Below, piece by piece: positions 1-7,983 of a DNA stretch of 64,000 nucleotides. Source of the DNA: Actinomycetales bacterium (GTDB taxonomy: Bacteria > Actinomycetota > Actinomycetes > Actinomycetales > Cellulomonadaceae); NCBI GenBank assembly GCA_020444245.1, contig JAHLLI010000010.1, positions 62,001 to 126,000 of the forward strand, written 5' to 3'. Under the pieces are notes generated by a model. That model was not told the origin of the DNA, ran no database searches, and was given only the letters and a program-made list of their open reading frames with translations. The translations under genes were made by a program, and so were the position numbers. Numbering within the stretch: position 1 is the first letter of the stretch; every line of letters starts with the position of its first letter.

Positions 1-2
1 GT

Positions 3-275
3 GCTCGTGGACCCCGCCGCGACCCGGTGACCGTCCTGCCCTTCCAGTCGGGCCACGCGCCGGTCGAGCACGCGATGTCCCGCTACCACGCTCGCTGGTA
101 CCCGCTCACGCTGCTGTTCCTCGCCTTCGACGTGGAGATGCTGTTCATGTACCCCTGGGCCGTCGTGGTCGCGGCGATAGGGACGGCGGCGATCGTGGAG
201 ATGTTCGCCTTCCTCGGCGTGCTCCTGGCGGGCGTGGTGTGGGCCTGGCGCGAGGGGGTCATGCGATGGGTGTGA
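3..275 (+). CDS. nuoA: NuoA-like complex I subunit, 5' end outside window
   Basis: Small membrane subunit of the proton-pumping arm of complex I. The visible part has the loop PFQSG (bacterial NuoA usually has PFESG or YECG) followed by the hallmark LLFLAFDVEMLFMYPW and a last membrane helix. The frame stays open to the window edge, and the Arg-rich stretch before PFQSG matches the region after NuoA helix 1, so the true start lies upstream; the GTG at 27 would remove helix 1 and is probably internal. The loop has no Cys. The 3' end overlaps the next gene start at 266. Confidence 0.85.
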   Translation, partial: ARGPRRDPVTVLPFQSGHAPVEHAMSRYHARWYPLTLLFLAFDVEMLFMYPWAVVVAAIGTAAIVEMFAFLGVLLAGVVWAWREGVMRWV

Positions 276-1378
276 CCCGCATCCGCCGTGGCGTGCACGT
301 GTTGACCTCCACCGCCGCTGACGGCGTCCTGGTACGCCTGGCGGCCGAGCGCGCGGTGCGGACGCTCGGGTGGGTCCTGGCGTGGTCGCCGGCCGATGCC
401 GACGTGCTGGTGGTGTGCGGCACGCCGGAAGGCGCCGAGGCGGACGCCGTCGAGCGGGTGTGGCAGCAGTTGCCGGGACCGCGGGCCCGTGTTCGGCTCG
501 ACGACCCCCAGGACGTCTCCGACGCTCTGGTGGCGGCCGCGGCAGCACTCGAGGACCGGGCCGCCCAGGAGGGGCTCGCGCACGACGCCGACATGGTTGC
601 GCAGATGAGCACCCAGGGCGGCGAGGACATGGACCACGCAGGGATGGACCACGAGGACATGGACCACGGCGACATGGACCACAGCGGGATGAACCACGAC
701 CAGATGGACCACAGCCACATGGACCACGGCGGGATGTCCACGGGAGGTCCGGCCGGGATCCCGTTGGCGGAGGGCGCGAGCAAAGACCGGGACGACCTGG
801 AGATGGATGCGTGGCACGTCGTGCTCGGCCAAGGCCTCCCGGGCTGGCCGGCGGGTCTGGTCCTCCGGGTCGAGCTGCACGGGGACGTCGTGACGGACCT
901 GCTCGTGCTCGCCGAGCCGACCCCGCACGGGCGGCGCGACACCCCCGTGCAGGCGGCGCTCCTGCTCGACGCCGCGGCGAGCGTGCTGGACCTGGCCGGG
1001 TGGTCGCTGGCCGCGTCCGCATCGCGTCGCGCTCGGGACGACGTGATGGAGGGACGTGACCCCGCTGAGGTCGCTCCCCGGGTCGAGCGTCTCGCCCGGC
1101 GCATGCGGCGCTCGGTGCTGCTGCGCTGGTCGCTGGAAGGGCCCCGCCGCCGCACCACAGGCGACGCGCCCTCAGCCGGCCACCTCGTCCGTTCGCGCGC
1201 GATCGGCCTCCTTGAGGCGGCCGGGTCGATGCTGACGGCACCCGAGCGCGGCGCGCCGGCGCAGCGCCCCTACGACCTGGATGACCTGCCCGCACTCGCG
1301 GTCGGGCAGGAGCTGGCGACACTGCGCCTGCTGGTGGCCGGCCTGGCCCTGGACGCGCGGGTGGCGGCCGATGTCTGA
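266..1378 (+). CDS. NuoB/NuoD-like protein with MDH repeats and no cluster cysteines
   Basis: 370 aa, soluble. I chose ATG 266 because it overlaps the nuoA end and follows a GAGGGGG ribosome site. Around residues 50-80 the text ADVLVVCGTPEGAEADAVERV aligns loosely with the NuoB segment around ADVLIVSGT...RR(V/L)YDQMP, but no Cys-Cys pair or later cluster cysteines follow. Residues 122-157 are seven tandem pentapeptides M(D/N)Hxx, like the Met/His metal-binding repeats of periplasmic copper proteins. After them, WPAGLVLRVELHGDVV loosely recalls the start of NuoD. It sits where nuoB-C-D would be in a nuo operon. I infer a degenerate peripheral-arm subunit that may bind copper or another soft metal; this rests on weak similarity and position. 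No signal peptide is seen, so the repeats would face the cytoplasm. Confidence 0.55.
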   Translation: MGVTRIRRGVHVLTSTAADGVLVRLAAERAVRTLGWVLAWSPADADVLVVCGTPEGAEADAVERVWQQLPGPRARVRLDDPQDVSDALVAAAAALEDRAAQEGLAHDADMVAQMSTQGGEDMDHAGMDHEDMDHGDMDHSGMNHDQMDHSHMDHGGMSTGGPAGIPLAEGASKDRDDLEMDAWHVVLGQGLPGWPAGLVLRVELHGDVVTDLLVLAEPTPHGRRDTPVQAALLLDAAASVLDLAGWSLAASASRRARDDVMEGRDPAEVAPRVERLARRMRRSVLLRWSLEGPRRRTTGDAPSAGHLVRSRAIGLLEAAGSMLTAPERGAPAQRPYDLDDLPALAVGQELATLRLLVAGLALDARVAADV

Positions 1379-2309
1379 GGTGACCGAGGCCGGACCGCTC
1401 TGGGCCGCGCTCGCTCCGGTCGCACTCCTCGCACTGGCCACGGTGGGCGCTGCCGTGGCGCACACCCAGGCCGCACGGGCCCGCGGCGAGGCGGCGCTGA
1501 GCGGTGTCGGGCTCCCGTTCGTGGAGAGTGCGCGGCTGCTGCGTCAACGGCGGCGGGTGACGGTCGCGGCCGACCGGGTGCTGTGGCAGGTGGCCATCGG
1601 CGGCCTGCCCGTGGTGGCCGTCCTGATGGCCGTGGTGGTGCCCGTCGGTCCCGTGGTGCTGGTCGACAGCCCGGTCGGCGTCGTGTGGTTCAACGCGATG
1701 GACGTCATGCTGTGGGCGCTGTGGTGGTTGGCCGGCTGGGGACCGAACAGCGCGCACTCGCTCATGGCCGGCCACCGGTTCCTGGGACTCGCCCTGGCCT
1801 ACGAGCTGCCCCTCATGTTCGCGCTGACCTCCCCCGCGATCGCTGCGCACAGCCTGCGCGTGGCAGACCTGGCCGCGGCCCAGCAGGGCCTGTGGTTCGC
1901 GGTGTGGATGCCGGTCGCGTTCCTGGTCTTCCTCGGGGCCGCCGTGGCGTTCGCCTCCTGGGGGCCGTTCGCGGTCGCCGCGCACGCGGACCTGGCCGGC
2001 GGCGTGCTCGCCGAGACATCGGGTGTGGACCGGTGGCTGGTGCTGGTGGGTCGCCACCTGGTGCTGGCCGCGGCCGCGCTGATGGCGGTGCCGTTGTTCC
2101 TGGGCGGCGGTGCCGGTCCGTTGCTCGGCCCGGTCGCCTGGACTGTCGTCAAGGCGGTGGTCGTGCTGGCCGGTCTGGAGCTGGTCGCGGGTCGCGTGCC
2201 GCTGGTGCGACCCGAGCGGTTCGCGGAGGTGGGCTGGATGGTGCTGCTGCCGGCCACGGTGCTGCAGATGCTCGTCGCCGCCGTGGTGGCGCTGGGAGGT
2301 GCGTCGTGA
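1371..2309 (+). CDS. nuoH: NuoH-like complex I subunit, divergent
   Basis: 312 aa, about eight hydrophobic helices. Start ATG 1371 overlaps the preceding stop. It keeps LAYELPLMFAL (NuoH has a YE-x-P motif) and the C-terminal VRPERFAEVGWMVLLP (NuoH R-x-D-Q-x-x-x-x-W-K-x-L-L-P). The usual N-terminal ERK-x-x-A-x-x-Q-x-R-x-GPN motif and the acidic EGE/EYSG loop of the quinone site are not recognisable (here DLAGGVLAETSG). NuoH normally links the quinone chamber to the pump modules; this copy may not react with quinone in the usual way. Translationally coupled on both sides. Confidence 0.8.
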   Translation: MSEVTEAGPLWAALAPVALLALATVGAAVAHTQAARARGEAALSGVGLPFVESARLLRQRRRVTVAADRVLWQVAIGGLPVVAVLMAVVVPVGPVVLVDSPVGVVWFNAMDVMLWALWWLAGWGPNSAHSLMAGHRFLGLALAYELPLMFALTSPAIAAHSLRVADLAAAQQGLWFAVWMPVAFLVFLGAAVAFASWGPFAVAAHADLAGGVLAETSGVDRWLVLVGRHLVLAAAALMAVPLFLGGGAGPLLGPVAWTVVKAVVVLAGLELVAGRVPLVRPERFAEVGWMVLLPATVLQMLVAAVVALGGAS

Positions 2310-2866
2310 CCGAGGTCGTCTTCTGGGTCGCCGCGGTGGTCTCGGTCGCGGCCGGGGTCGCGGTGTTCCGCACCGACTCGATGGCGCGGGCGACCTACGC
2401 GCTGGCGGCCTCTTTCGTCGCCGTCGGAGTGATCCTGCTCGCCTTCGACCTGGACTACCTGGGCGTGATCGTCATCCTGATGATGATCATGGAGATGGCC
2501 ATCATGGCCCTGTTCATGATCATGTTGATGGGGATGAACCCTGCGCTGATGCCGATGTCCATGGTGCACAGCAAGCGGACGGCGACCGCGATCGCCGTCG
2601 TGGTGTTCCTCGGGCTCGCGACGGCCGCCCTGGCGATCCCGTGGCCCGGTCGCTCCGGTGCACCCGCCGCCGATCTGACGCGGAGCCTGGGCGAGGCCGT
2701 GATGGGTTCGAAGATGCTCGTCATGCTCACGATCAGCCCGGTGCTGTTCGCGACCATCGTCGGGACGCTGGTCCTGGGGCACCCCCGGGACCGCTACCAG
2801 CGCTACGGCGACGACCTGGACCGCGCGCGTCCCGACGACCCGATCGAGGGCGGTGTCGGGCGATGA
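2306..2866 (+). CDS. nuoJ: NuoJ-like complex I subunit
   Basis: 186 aa from GTG 2306, which overlaps the nuoH stop (GTGA). Five predicted membrane helices with the NuoJ pattern: ATYALAASFVAVGVILLAFDLDYLGVIVIL followed by a Met-rich helix containing MMIMEMAIMALFMIM. NuoJ carries the pi-bulge helix that transmits conformational change to NuoK. The helix at about residues 53-76 is unusually rich in Met. Length is close to the family norm. Coupled to nuoK by ATGA at 2863. Confidence 0.85.
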   Translation: MTEVVFWVAAVVSVAAGVAVFRTDSMARATYALAASFVAVGVILLAFDLDYLGVIVILMMIMEMAIMALFMIMLMGMNPALMPMSMVHSKRTATAIAVVVFLGLATAALAIPWPGRSGAPAADLTRSLGEAVMGSKMLVMLTISPVLFATIVGTLVLGHPRDRYQRYGDDLDRARPDDPIEGGVGR

Positions 2867-3165
2867 CACTCTCACTGGTGCTGGTCGTGGCCGCCGCGCT
2901 GTTCGCCGTCGGACTGTGGGGCGCGCTGTCCCAGCAGGTCGTGGTCATGGTCATGATGGGCCTGGAGCTCATGATCAACGCGGTGATCCTCGCGGCGGGG
3001 GCCTTCTGGTGGTTCACCAGCCCCTCACCGGACGGCCAGGTGCTGCTGCTGGTGGTGGTCGCGGCGATGACCGTGGAGATGGCGATGGGCTTCGCGGTCG
3101 CGCTCCTGCTGCACCGTCGCCGTGGCACGGACATGACCGACATGGCCGGGGAGCTGAACCGATGA
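2863..3165 (+). CDS. nuoK: NuoK-like complex I subunit
   Basis: 100 aa, three membrane helices, the standard NuoK size. The family signature GLELMINAVIL is present with its conserved membrane Glu, and a second Glu sits in AAMTVEMAMGFAVALLL. These acidic residues belong to the proton path. Overlaps nuoJ and nuoL by ATGA junctions, so the operon is translated as a coupled block. Confidence 0.9.
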   Translation: MTLSLVLVVAAALFAVGLWGALSQQVVVMVMMGLELMINAVILAAGAFWWFTSPSPDGQVLLLVVVAAMTVEMAMGFAVALLLHRRRGTDMTDMAGELNR

Positions 3166-5054
3166 GCGGCGCCTGGCTGGTGGCGCTCGTCCTGGTGCCC
3201 GCGGTCACGGGCGGCGGCCTGGCGATCCGTGGGGTCGCTCGCGCGCGATCCGGCGCCGGGCCGGACCGTCCGGCGGCTCCGGTGGCCCTCGTGGCCGCTG
3301 CGCTGAGCGTGCTGCTCGCGGCGGTGGTCGCGGCAGAACGGCCGACCCTCGAGTGGTCGTTCCTGCCCGGCGGGGCGTTCGCGCTCGGCGCTGACGGGCT
3401 GTCAGCCCTGCTGCTGCCGGGCGTCACGGCGGTCGCACTGCTGGTCCTGGTGGTCGCGGCGGTGGAGCGGACCGCTCCGGCGGCGCGGTTCCACGGCCTG
3501 ATGCTGCTGTTCGTCGCGGCCGTGGCGATCACGCTGACCGCGGTCACGCTGCCTGCGCTCCTGCTCGGCTGGGAGCTGATGGGCGCCGCGTCGTGGGCCC
3601 TGATCGGGTTCCGGTGGCGAGACCCGGATCGCACGACGGCGGGTCTCGTGGCGTTCGTGACGACGCGGACGGCAGACCTGGGGCTGTACCTGGCCGCCGG
3701 CGCGGCCGCTGCCGGGGCGGCCTCGGCCGGCGGTGCCGGGCTCGGACTGGGTCTGGCGGACCTGCCGCAGCTGCCCTCCCCGTGGCGCGAGGTGGCGGCG
3801 GTCGGTCTCGTGGTGGCCGCTGCGGGCAAGGCGGCGCAGCTGCCGTTCAGCTTCTGGCTGTCCCGGGCGATGCTGGGACCCAGCCCGGTCAGCGCCCTGC
3901 TGCACTCGGCGGCGATGGTCGCGATGGGTGGCTACCTGCTGCTGCGGGCGGAGCCGCTCCTGGCGGCGACCCCGGCGGTCGCCCTGGCGACGGCCTGGGT
4001 CGGGGCGCTCACCGCGGTCGGGCTGGGGGTCGTGGCGATGGCCCAGCGCGACCTGAAGCAGCTGCTGGCCGCGTCGACGGCGGCGCAGCTGGGCTTCGTG
4101 GTGATGGCCGCGGGGGTGGGTGACGTCCCCGGTGGGGCGGAGCACCTGCTGGGTCACGCCGCGACGAAGGCGCTGCTGTTCCTGGTCGCGGGCCTCTGGC
4201 TGGCCGCGCTGGGGACCAAGCAGCTGGACGCGATCGCCGGGGTGGCGCGCTGGTGGCGCCCGGTCGGTGTGCTGTTCACGTTCGCGGCGCTGACGCTCGC
4301 CGGGCTCCCGCCGTTGGGCCTGTGGGTGACCAAGGACCACGTGCTCGCCGCCGCGGGCGAGCGCAGCGGGTGGCTGTACGTCGTCGGGCTGGCCGGCGCC
4401 GTCCTGTCGGCCGGGTACGCGGCGGTCGCACTGCGGGCGGCGTGGCACGGACCTGACCGGCGCCCGGACCACCGCCCCGGCTGGGACAGCGAGGAGGACG
4501 GTGACCGCCACGTGCCGGCGCAGGCCACGGTGCCTCTCGCCGTGCTGGCGGTCGGGGCCCTGGTGCCCGTCGCGCTGCTCGTACCCGCGGTCTCGGGTGC
4601 GGTCGACCGGTTGCTCGGTGCGAACGGCGCAGTGACGCCGGGGGCCGCCGAGATGGCGGCGTCGGCCGGTCTGGCGCTGGCCGTGTTCGGCCTGGTCCTG
4701 AGGCGGCTGCCGCGGGCGGTGCCCGGTGCCGCACGGTGGTGGTACCTGGAGCGCGTCGCGACGGCCACGGTGGTGGCACCTGTCGAGTGGCTCGCCACCC
4801 GCGCCGACCGGCTCGACCGGGCACTGGACCGCGCGGTCGTGGGGGTGGCACGCACGACGGCCGCCGTGTCCGCCGCTGCGTCCCGCCTGGACGTCTCGGT
4901 GGTGGACGGGGCCGTGCGCGGGGTCGTCGGGTCGGTGCGCGCCGCCGGCCGGGCCGCCCTGCGGCCGCAGTCCGGACTCGTCCATCAGTACCTGGGTGCC
5001 GCGGCGGTCGTGCTCGCCGTCGGTGCCGTCCTGCTCGTGGTGGTGAGGCCCTGA
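3162..5054 (+). CDS. nuoL: NuoL-like antiporter-type complex I subunit
   Basis: 630 aa, many membrane helices. The proton-conducting core is visible: LLGWELMGAASWALIGF (conserved Glu), AAGKAAQLPFSFWLSRAMLGPSPVSALLHSAAMVAMGGYLLLR (Lys and His of the pump channel), and FAALTLAGLPPLGLWVTKDHVL. NuoL is the distal pump subunit with the lateral helix HL; the long C-terminal part with Arg-rich loops from about residue 510 fits this. It is the most typical member of the cluster. ATG 3162 overlaps the nuoK stop. Confidence 0.92.
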   Translation: MSGAWLVALVLVPAVTGGGLAIRGVARARSGAGPDRPAAPVALVAAALSVLLAAVVAAERPTLEWSFLPGGAFALGADGLSALLLPGVTAVALLVLVVAAVERTAPAARFHGLMLLFVAAVAITLTAVTLPALLLGWELMGAASWALIGFRWRDPDRTTAGLVAFVTTRTADLGLYLAAGAAAAGAASAGGAGLGLGLADLPQLPSPWREVAAVGLVVAAAGKAAQLPFSFWLSRAMLGPSPVSALLHSAAMVAMGGYLLLRAEPLLAATPAVALATAWVGALTAVGLGVVAMAQRDLKQLLAASTAAQLGFVVMAAGVGDVPGGAEHLLGHAATKALLFLVAGLWLAALGTKQLDAIAGVARWWRPVGVLFTFAALTLAGLPPLGLWVTKDHVLAAAGERSGWLYVVGLAGAVLSAGYAAVALRAAWHGPDRRPDHRPGWDSEEDGDRHVPAQATVPLAVLAVGALVPVALLVPAVSGAVDRLLGANGAVTPGAAEMAASAGLALAVFGLVLRRLPRAVPGAARWWYLERVATATVVAPVEWLATRADRLDRALDRAVVGVARTTAAVSAAASRLDVSVVDGAVRGVVGSVRAAGRAALRPQSGLVHQYLGAAAVVLAVGAVLLVVVRP

Positions 5055-6541
5055 TGGTGTCCGTGGTCGTGTTCCTGCCGCTGCTCGGTGCGGCCGTGCT
5101 GGCGTTCACCCGGGCCGGGCCGCGGCTCGCGCGTGGTGTGTGGCTCGCCGTCACCGGGCTGGACCTGGTGCTCGTGCTCGCCATGACGGCCGGGTACAGC
5201 ACTCCCCCTCCCGGTGGTCTGGCGTACGCCGAGCAGGTCGCCTGGATCCCTGGGGCGGGGGTGTCCTACCACGTGGGGGTGGACGGCCTGTCGTTGCCGA
5301 TGCTGCTGGTCACCGACGTGCTGTTCGTGGCGTGCGCGGTGTGGGCGCTGCGCGCCGACGATCGCGTCCGGCGCCTGGCCGCGCTGTTCCTGGCCCTGCA
5401 GACCACGTGCCTGGGCTTGTTCGCGGCCCAGGACCTGATCCTGTTCTTCCTGTTCTTCGACCTGTCGATCGTGGCGATGTACGCGGTCATCGCCGGGTGG
5501 GGTCACGGAGAGCAGGCCAAGCGGTCGGCGCTGCAGTTCTTCCTGTACACGTTCCTGGGGTCGCTGGCGCTGCTCGTGGGCTTCATCGGTCTGTACCTGG
5601 GCTCGACGCCGCACACCTTCGACATCCCGACGCTCGTGGCCCGCGCCCAGGGCGGCACCGTCCTGGCCGGCGGTGTGGTCCTCGGGCTGATCCTGCTGGG
5701 CCTGGCCATCAAGACCCCGACCGTCCCGTTCCACACCTGGCTGCCCCCGGCCCACACGGACGCACCGGCGATCGGCTCAGCGATCCTGGCCGGGGTGCTG
5801 CTGAAGATGGGCACCTACGGATTCCTGCGTGTCGGGATGCCGCTGCTGCCCGACGCGTGGCGCTCGTGGGCCTGGGTGATCGTGGTGGTCGGGCTGGTCT
5901 CGGTGCTGTTCGGCGCGCTGGTCGCACTGGCCCAGACCAACGTCAAGCGGATGATCGCCTACACCTCGGTGAACCACATGGGCTACGTGGTCCTGGCAGT
6001 CGGGGCGGCCGGCCTGGTGGCGTCCGACACCGCCACGGCACGGGAGGTGGCCGTGACGGGCGCCGTGACGCAGATGGTCAGCCACGGGTTGATCACCGGG
6101 GCTCTGTTCCTGCTCGCCGGGGTGCTTGACAGCCGCTCGGGGACGTACGAGATGGACAGCTTCGGCGGCCTGGCGGCCGCGGCCCCGCGCTACACGGCCC
6201 TGTTCGCGGTCGGTGCGCTCGGATCGCTCGGCCTGCCGGCCCTGTCCGGGTTCATCGCGGAGTTCCAGATCTTCACCGGGGCGATCGCGGCCACCTGGGT
6301 CGCCGCGCTCGCGCTCCCGGGGATCCTGCTGACCGCGGCGCTGTTCCTGCGGGCCTTCCACCGGGTGTTCACCGGCCCCGACGGCCCGGCCACCGGCGGC
6401 TTCACGGACGTGCGCGGCCCGGAGCTGGTGGCCGCGGGCGGCCTGCTCGCGCTGTCGATCGCCCTCGGCATCGTTCCCGGCCCGCTGCTCGACCTGATCC
6501 GGCCGTTCGCCGCGTCGGTCGTCGCGGCGCTCGGCGGGTGA
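5054..6541 (+). CDS. nuoM: NuoM-like antiporter-type complex I subunit
   Basis: 495 aa. Proton-antiporter fold signature regions: LILFFLFFDLSIVAMYAVIAGWGHG (NuoM usually has EWxLLPMYFLI; here the conserved Glu is replaced by Asp in FFDLS), FLGLAIKTPTVPFHTWLPPAHTDAPAIGSAILAGVLLKMGTYG, and VKRMIAYTSVNHMGYVVL. Second of three pump subunits. Start ATG shares one base with the nuoL stop (TGATG). In many complexes the TM5 acid is Glu, so the Asp version is a mild oddity. Confidence 0.92.
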   Translation: MVSVVVFLPLLGAAVLAFTRAGPRLARGVWLAVTGLDLVLVLAMTAGYSTPPPGGLAYAEQVAWIPGAGVSYHVGVDGLSLPMLLVTDVLFVACAVWALRADDRVRRLAALFLALQTTCLGLFAAQDLILFFLFFDLSIVAMYAVIAGWGHGEQAKRSALQFFLYTFLGSLALLVGFIGLYLGSTPHTFDIPTLVARAQGGTVLAGGVVLGLILLGLAIKTPTVPFHTWLPPAHTDAPAIGSAILAGVLLKMGTYGFLRVGMPLLPDAWRSWAWVIVVVGLVSVLFGALVALAQTNVKRMIAYTSVNHMGYVVLAVGAAGLVASDTATAREVAVTGAVTQMVSHGLITGALFLLAGVLDSRSGTYEMDSFGGLAAAAPRYTALFAVGALGSLGLPALSGFIAEFQIFTGAIAATWVAALALPGILLTAALFLRAFHRVFTGPDGPATGGFTDVRGPELVAAGGLLALSIALGIVPGPLLDLIRPFAASVVAALGG

Positions 6542-6566
6542 GCGGGGTGGACGCAGGGAGCACGCG

Positions 6567-7970
6567 GTGAGCGGTCACGACTACGGCGCGCTGCTGCCCG
6601 AGGGCCTCCTGGTCGCCGGAGCCGTGGTCGTGCTGCTGCTCGGGTCGTTCCTGCCCCGGCGACGCCTGCCGGTCACCCGGTGGGTGGCCAGCGCGGCGCT
6701 GCTCGGCTCGGTGGCGGCCGCGTCGGTGGCCGGCACCGGCGCGATCTTCGACCACAGCTACGCGCTGGACCCCGCCACCACCGTCGCCCGCGTCGTCGCG
6801 CCGCTGGCGAGCCTGGGCGTGGTGTGGCTGGGATCCGGGGAGCTCGCCCGCACCACCCGCGAGGCCGAGACCTACTCCTTGGTGCTGCTCGGAACCGCCG
6901 GCGCGGTCGTGATGGCCGGCGCGACGGATCTCGCCGTGCTCGCCGCCGCCTACCTGCTGGCCACGGTGCCTGTGTACGCGCTCGTCGGGCTCGCGCGCAC
7001 CCCGATCGCCGCCGAGGCCGCGCTGAAGACGTACCTGCTGGGGGCACTGCTCGGCGTGATGATGCTCCTGGGCACGGTGGTGCTCTTCGGAGTCGGCGGG
7101 GCGACGGGCTACCGGGACCTGCACGCGGGGCTGGCGGCCGCCCCGCCCGCCGGCGTGGCGGTCGGGCTGGTCGCCCTGCTCGCCGGCCTGGCGTTCAAGG
7201 CCGGCGCGGTGCCCGGGCACTTCTGGGTCCCCGACGCGGCGCAAGGCGCCGGAGTGACGGCCGCCGCGTTCGTCACCACGGTGCCCAAGGTGGGGGCGCT
7301 CCTGGCCATCGTCCGCGTGGTCGACCTGCTGGGCGGGGTCCCGGTCGCCGCCGTCTGGGCCGTCGCGGTGCTCGCCGCGGTGTCGATGACGGTCGGCAAC
7401 CTCGCGGCGCTCGGTCAGGACGACGCCCGGCGCCTGCTCGGGTGGTCCGCCGTGGCGCAGGTCGGGTTCCTCCTCATGGCGCCCGCCGCGATCGCCGACC
7501 CGGGTGCCCTCCCGGCGCTCGGCCTGTACCTGGCCGGGTACGCCGCGACCAACCTGACCGCATTCGCCGTCGCCGCCGCCCACCCCGACCGGCGGCGGAT
7601 GGGCGAGTGGGCCGGTCTGGCCCACCGCCACCCGCTCAGCGCCACGGCCCTGGTCATCGCGATGCTCGGCCTGGCGGGGACCCCGCCGACCGCGGTCTTC
7701 GCCGGCAAGCTCACGGTCTTCACCGCTGCGTGGGGCGCCGGATTGCCGTGGCTCGTCGTCCTCGCCGCCGTGCTCAGCGTGGTGAGCCTGGCCTACTACC
7801 TGCGGTGGATCAGGGCGGCGTTCGCACCGGACGAGCCCACCGCGGAGCCCCGCCCGGCACCCCAGCGCGCCGGCGTCGTGGTGGCGGTCGTGGCGGCCGT
7901 GGTCGTCCTGGCGCTAGGGCTGGCGGCCGGCCCCGTGCTCGGGGCGCTGGCCGGACCGCTCGTCTCGTGA
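6567..7970 (+). CDS. nuoN: NuoN-like antiporter-type complex I subunit
   Basis: 467 aa from GTG 6567, 25 bases after nuoM. Shows the Mrp-antiporter repeats: GLAFKAGAVPGHFWVPDAAQGAGVTAAAFVTTVPKVGAL (channel Lys residues) and DDARRLLGWSAVAQVGFLLM. Last gene of the + strand complex-I-like operon; the next genes converge on it with a gap of only 13 bases. No nuoE, F, G or I homologue is visible in the window, so the NADH module is missing here (it could lie upstream or elsewhere). Confidence 0.88.
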   Translation: MSGHDYGALLPEGLLVAGAVVVLLLGSFLPRRRLPVTRWVASAALLGSVAAASVAGTGAIFDHSYALDPATTVARVVAPLASLGVVWLGSGELARTTREAETYSLVLLGTAGAVVMAGATDLAVLAAAYLLATVPVYALVGLARTPIAAEAALKTYLLGALLGVMMLLGTVVLFGVGGATGYRDLHAGLAAAPPAGVAVGLVALLAGLAFKAGAVPGHFWVPDAAQGAGVTAAAFVTTVPKVGALLAIVRVVDLLGGVPVAAVWAVAVLAAVSMTVGNLAALGQDDARRLLGWSAVAQVGFLLMAPAAIADPGALPALGLYLAGYAATNLTAFAVAAAHPDRRRMGEWAGLAHRHPLSATALVIAMLGLAGTPPTAVFAGKLTVFTAAWGAGLPWLVVLAAVLSVVSLAYYLRWIRAAFAPDEPTAEPRPAPQRAGVVVAVVAAVVVLALGLAAGPVLGALAGPLVS

Positions 7971-7983
7971 CGGCGCGCCGCCC

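Noticed and set aside
27-275. NuoA starting at GTG 27, with a separate gene ending at 30
   Set aside because: A GTGA overlap is possible, but the frame is open to base 3 and its upstream text matches the NuoA region before PFxSG; helix 1 would be missing otherwise.
629-736. Tandem repeat as a possible CRISPR or satellite
   Set aside because: The 15-base units are codons for M(D/N)Hxx inside a clear coding frame; no spacers.
3402-4985. 527-codon open frame opposite nuoL
   Set aside because: Arg/Gln/His-rich text without domains; a shadow of the GC-rich nuoL gene on the other strand.
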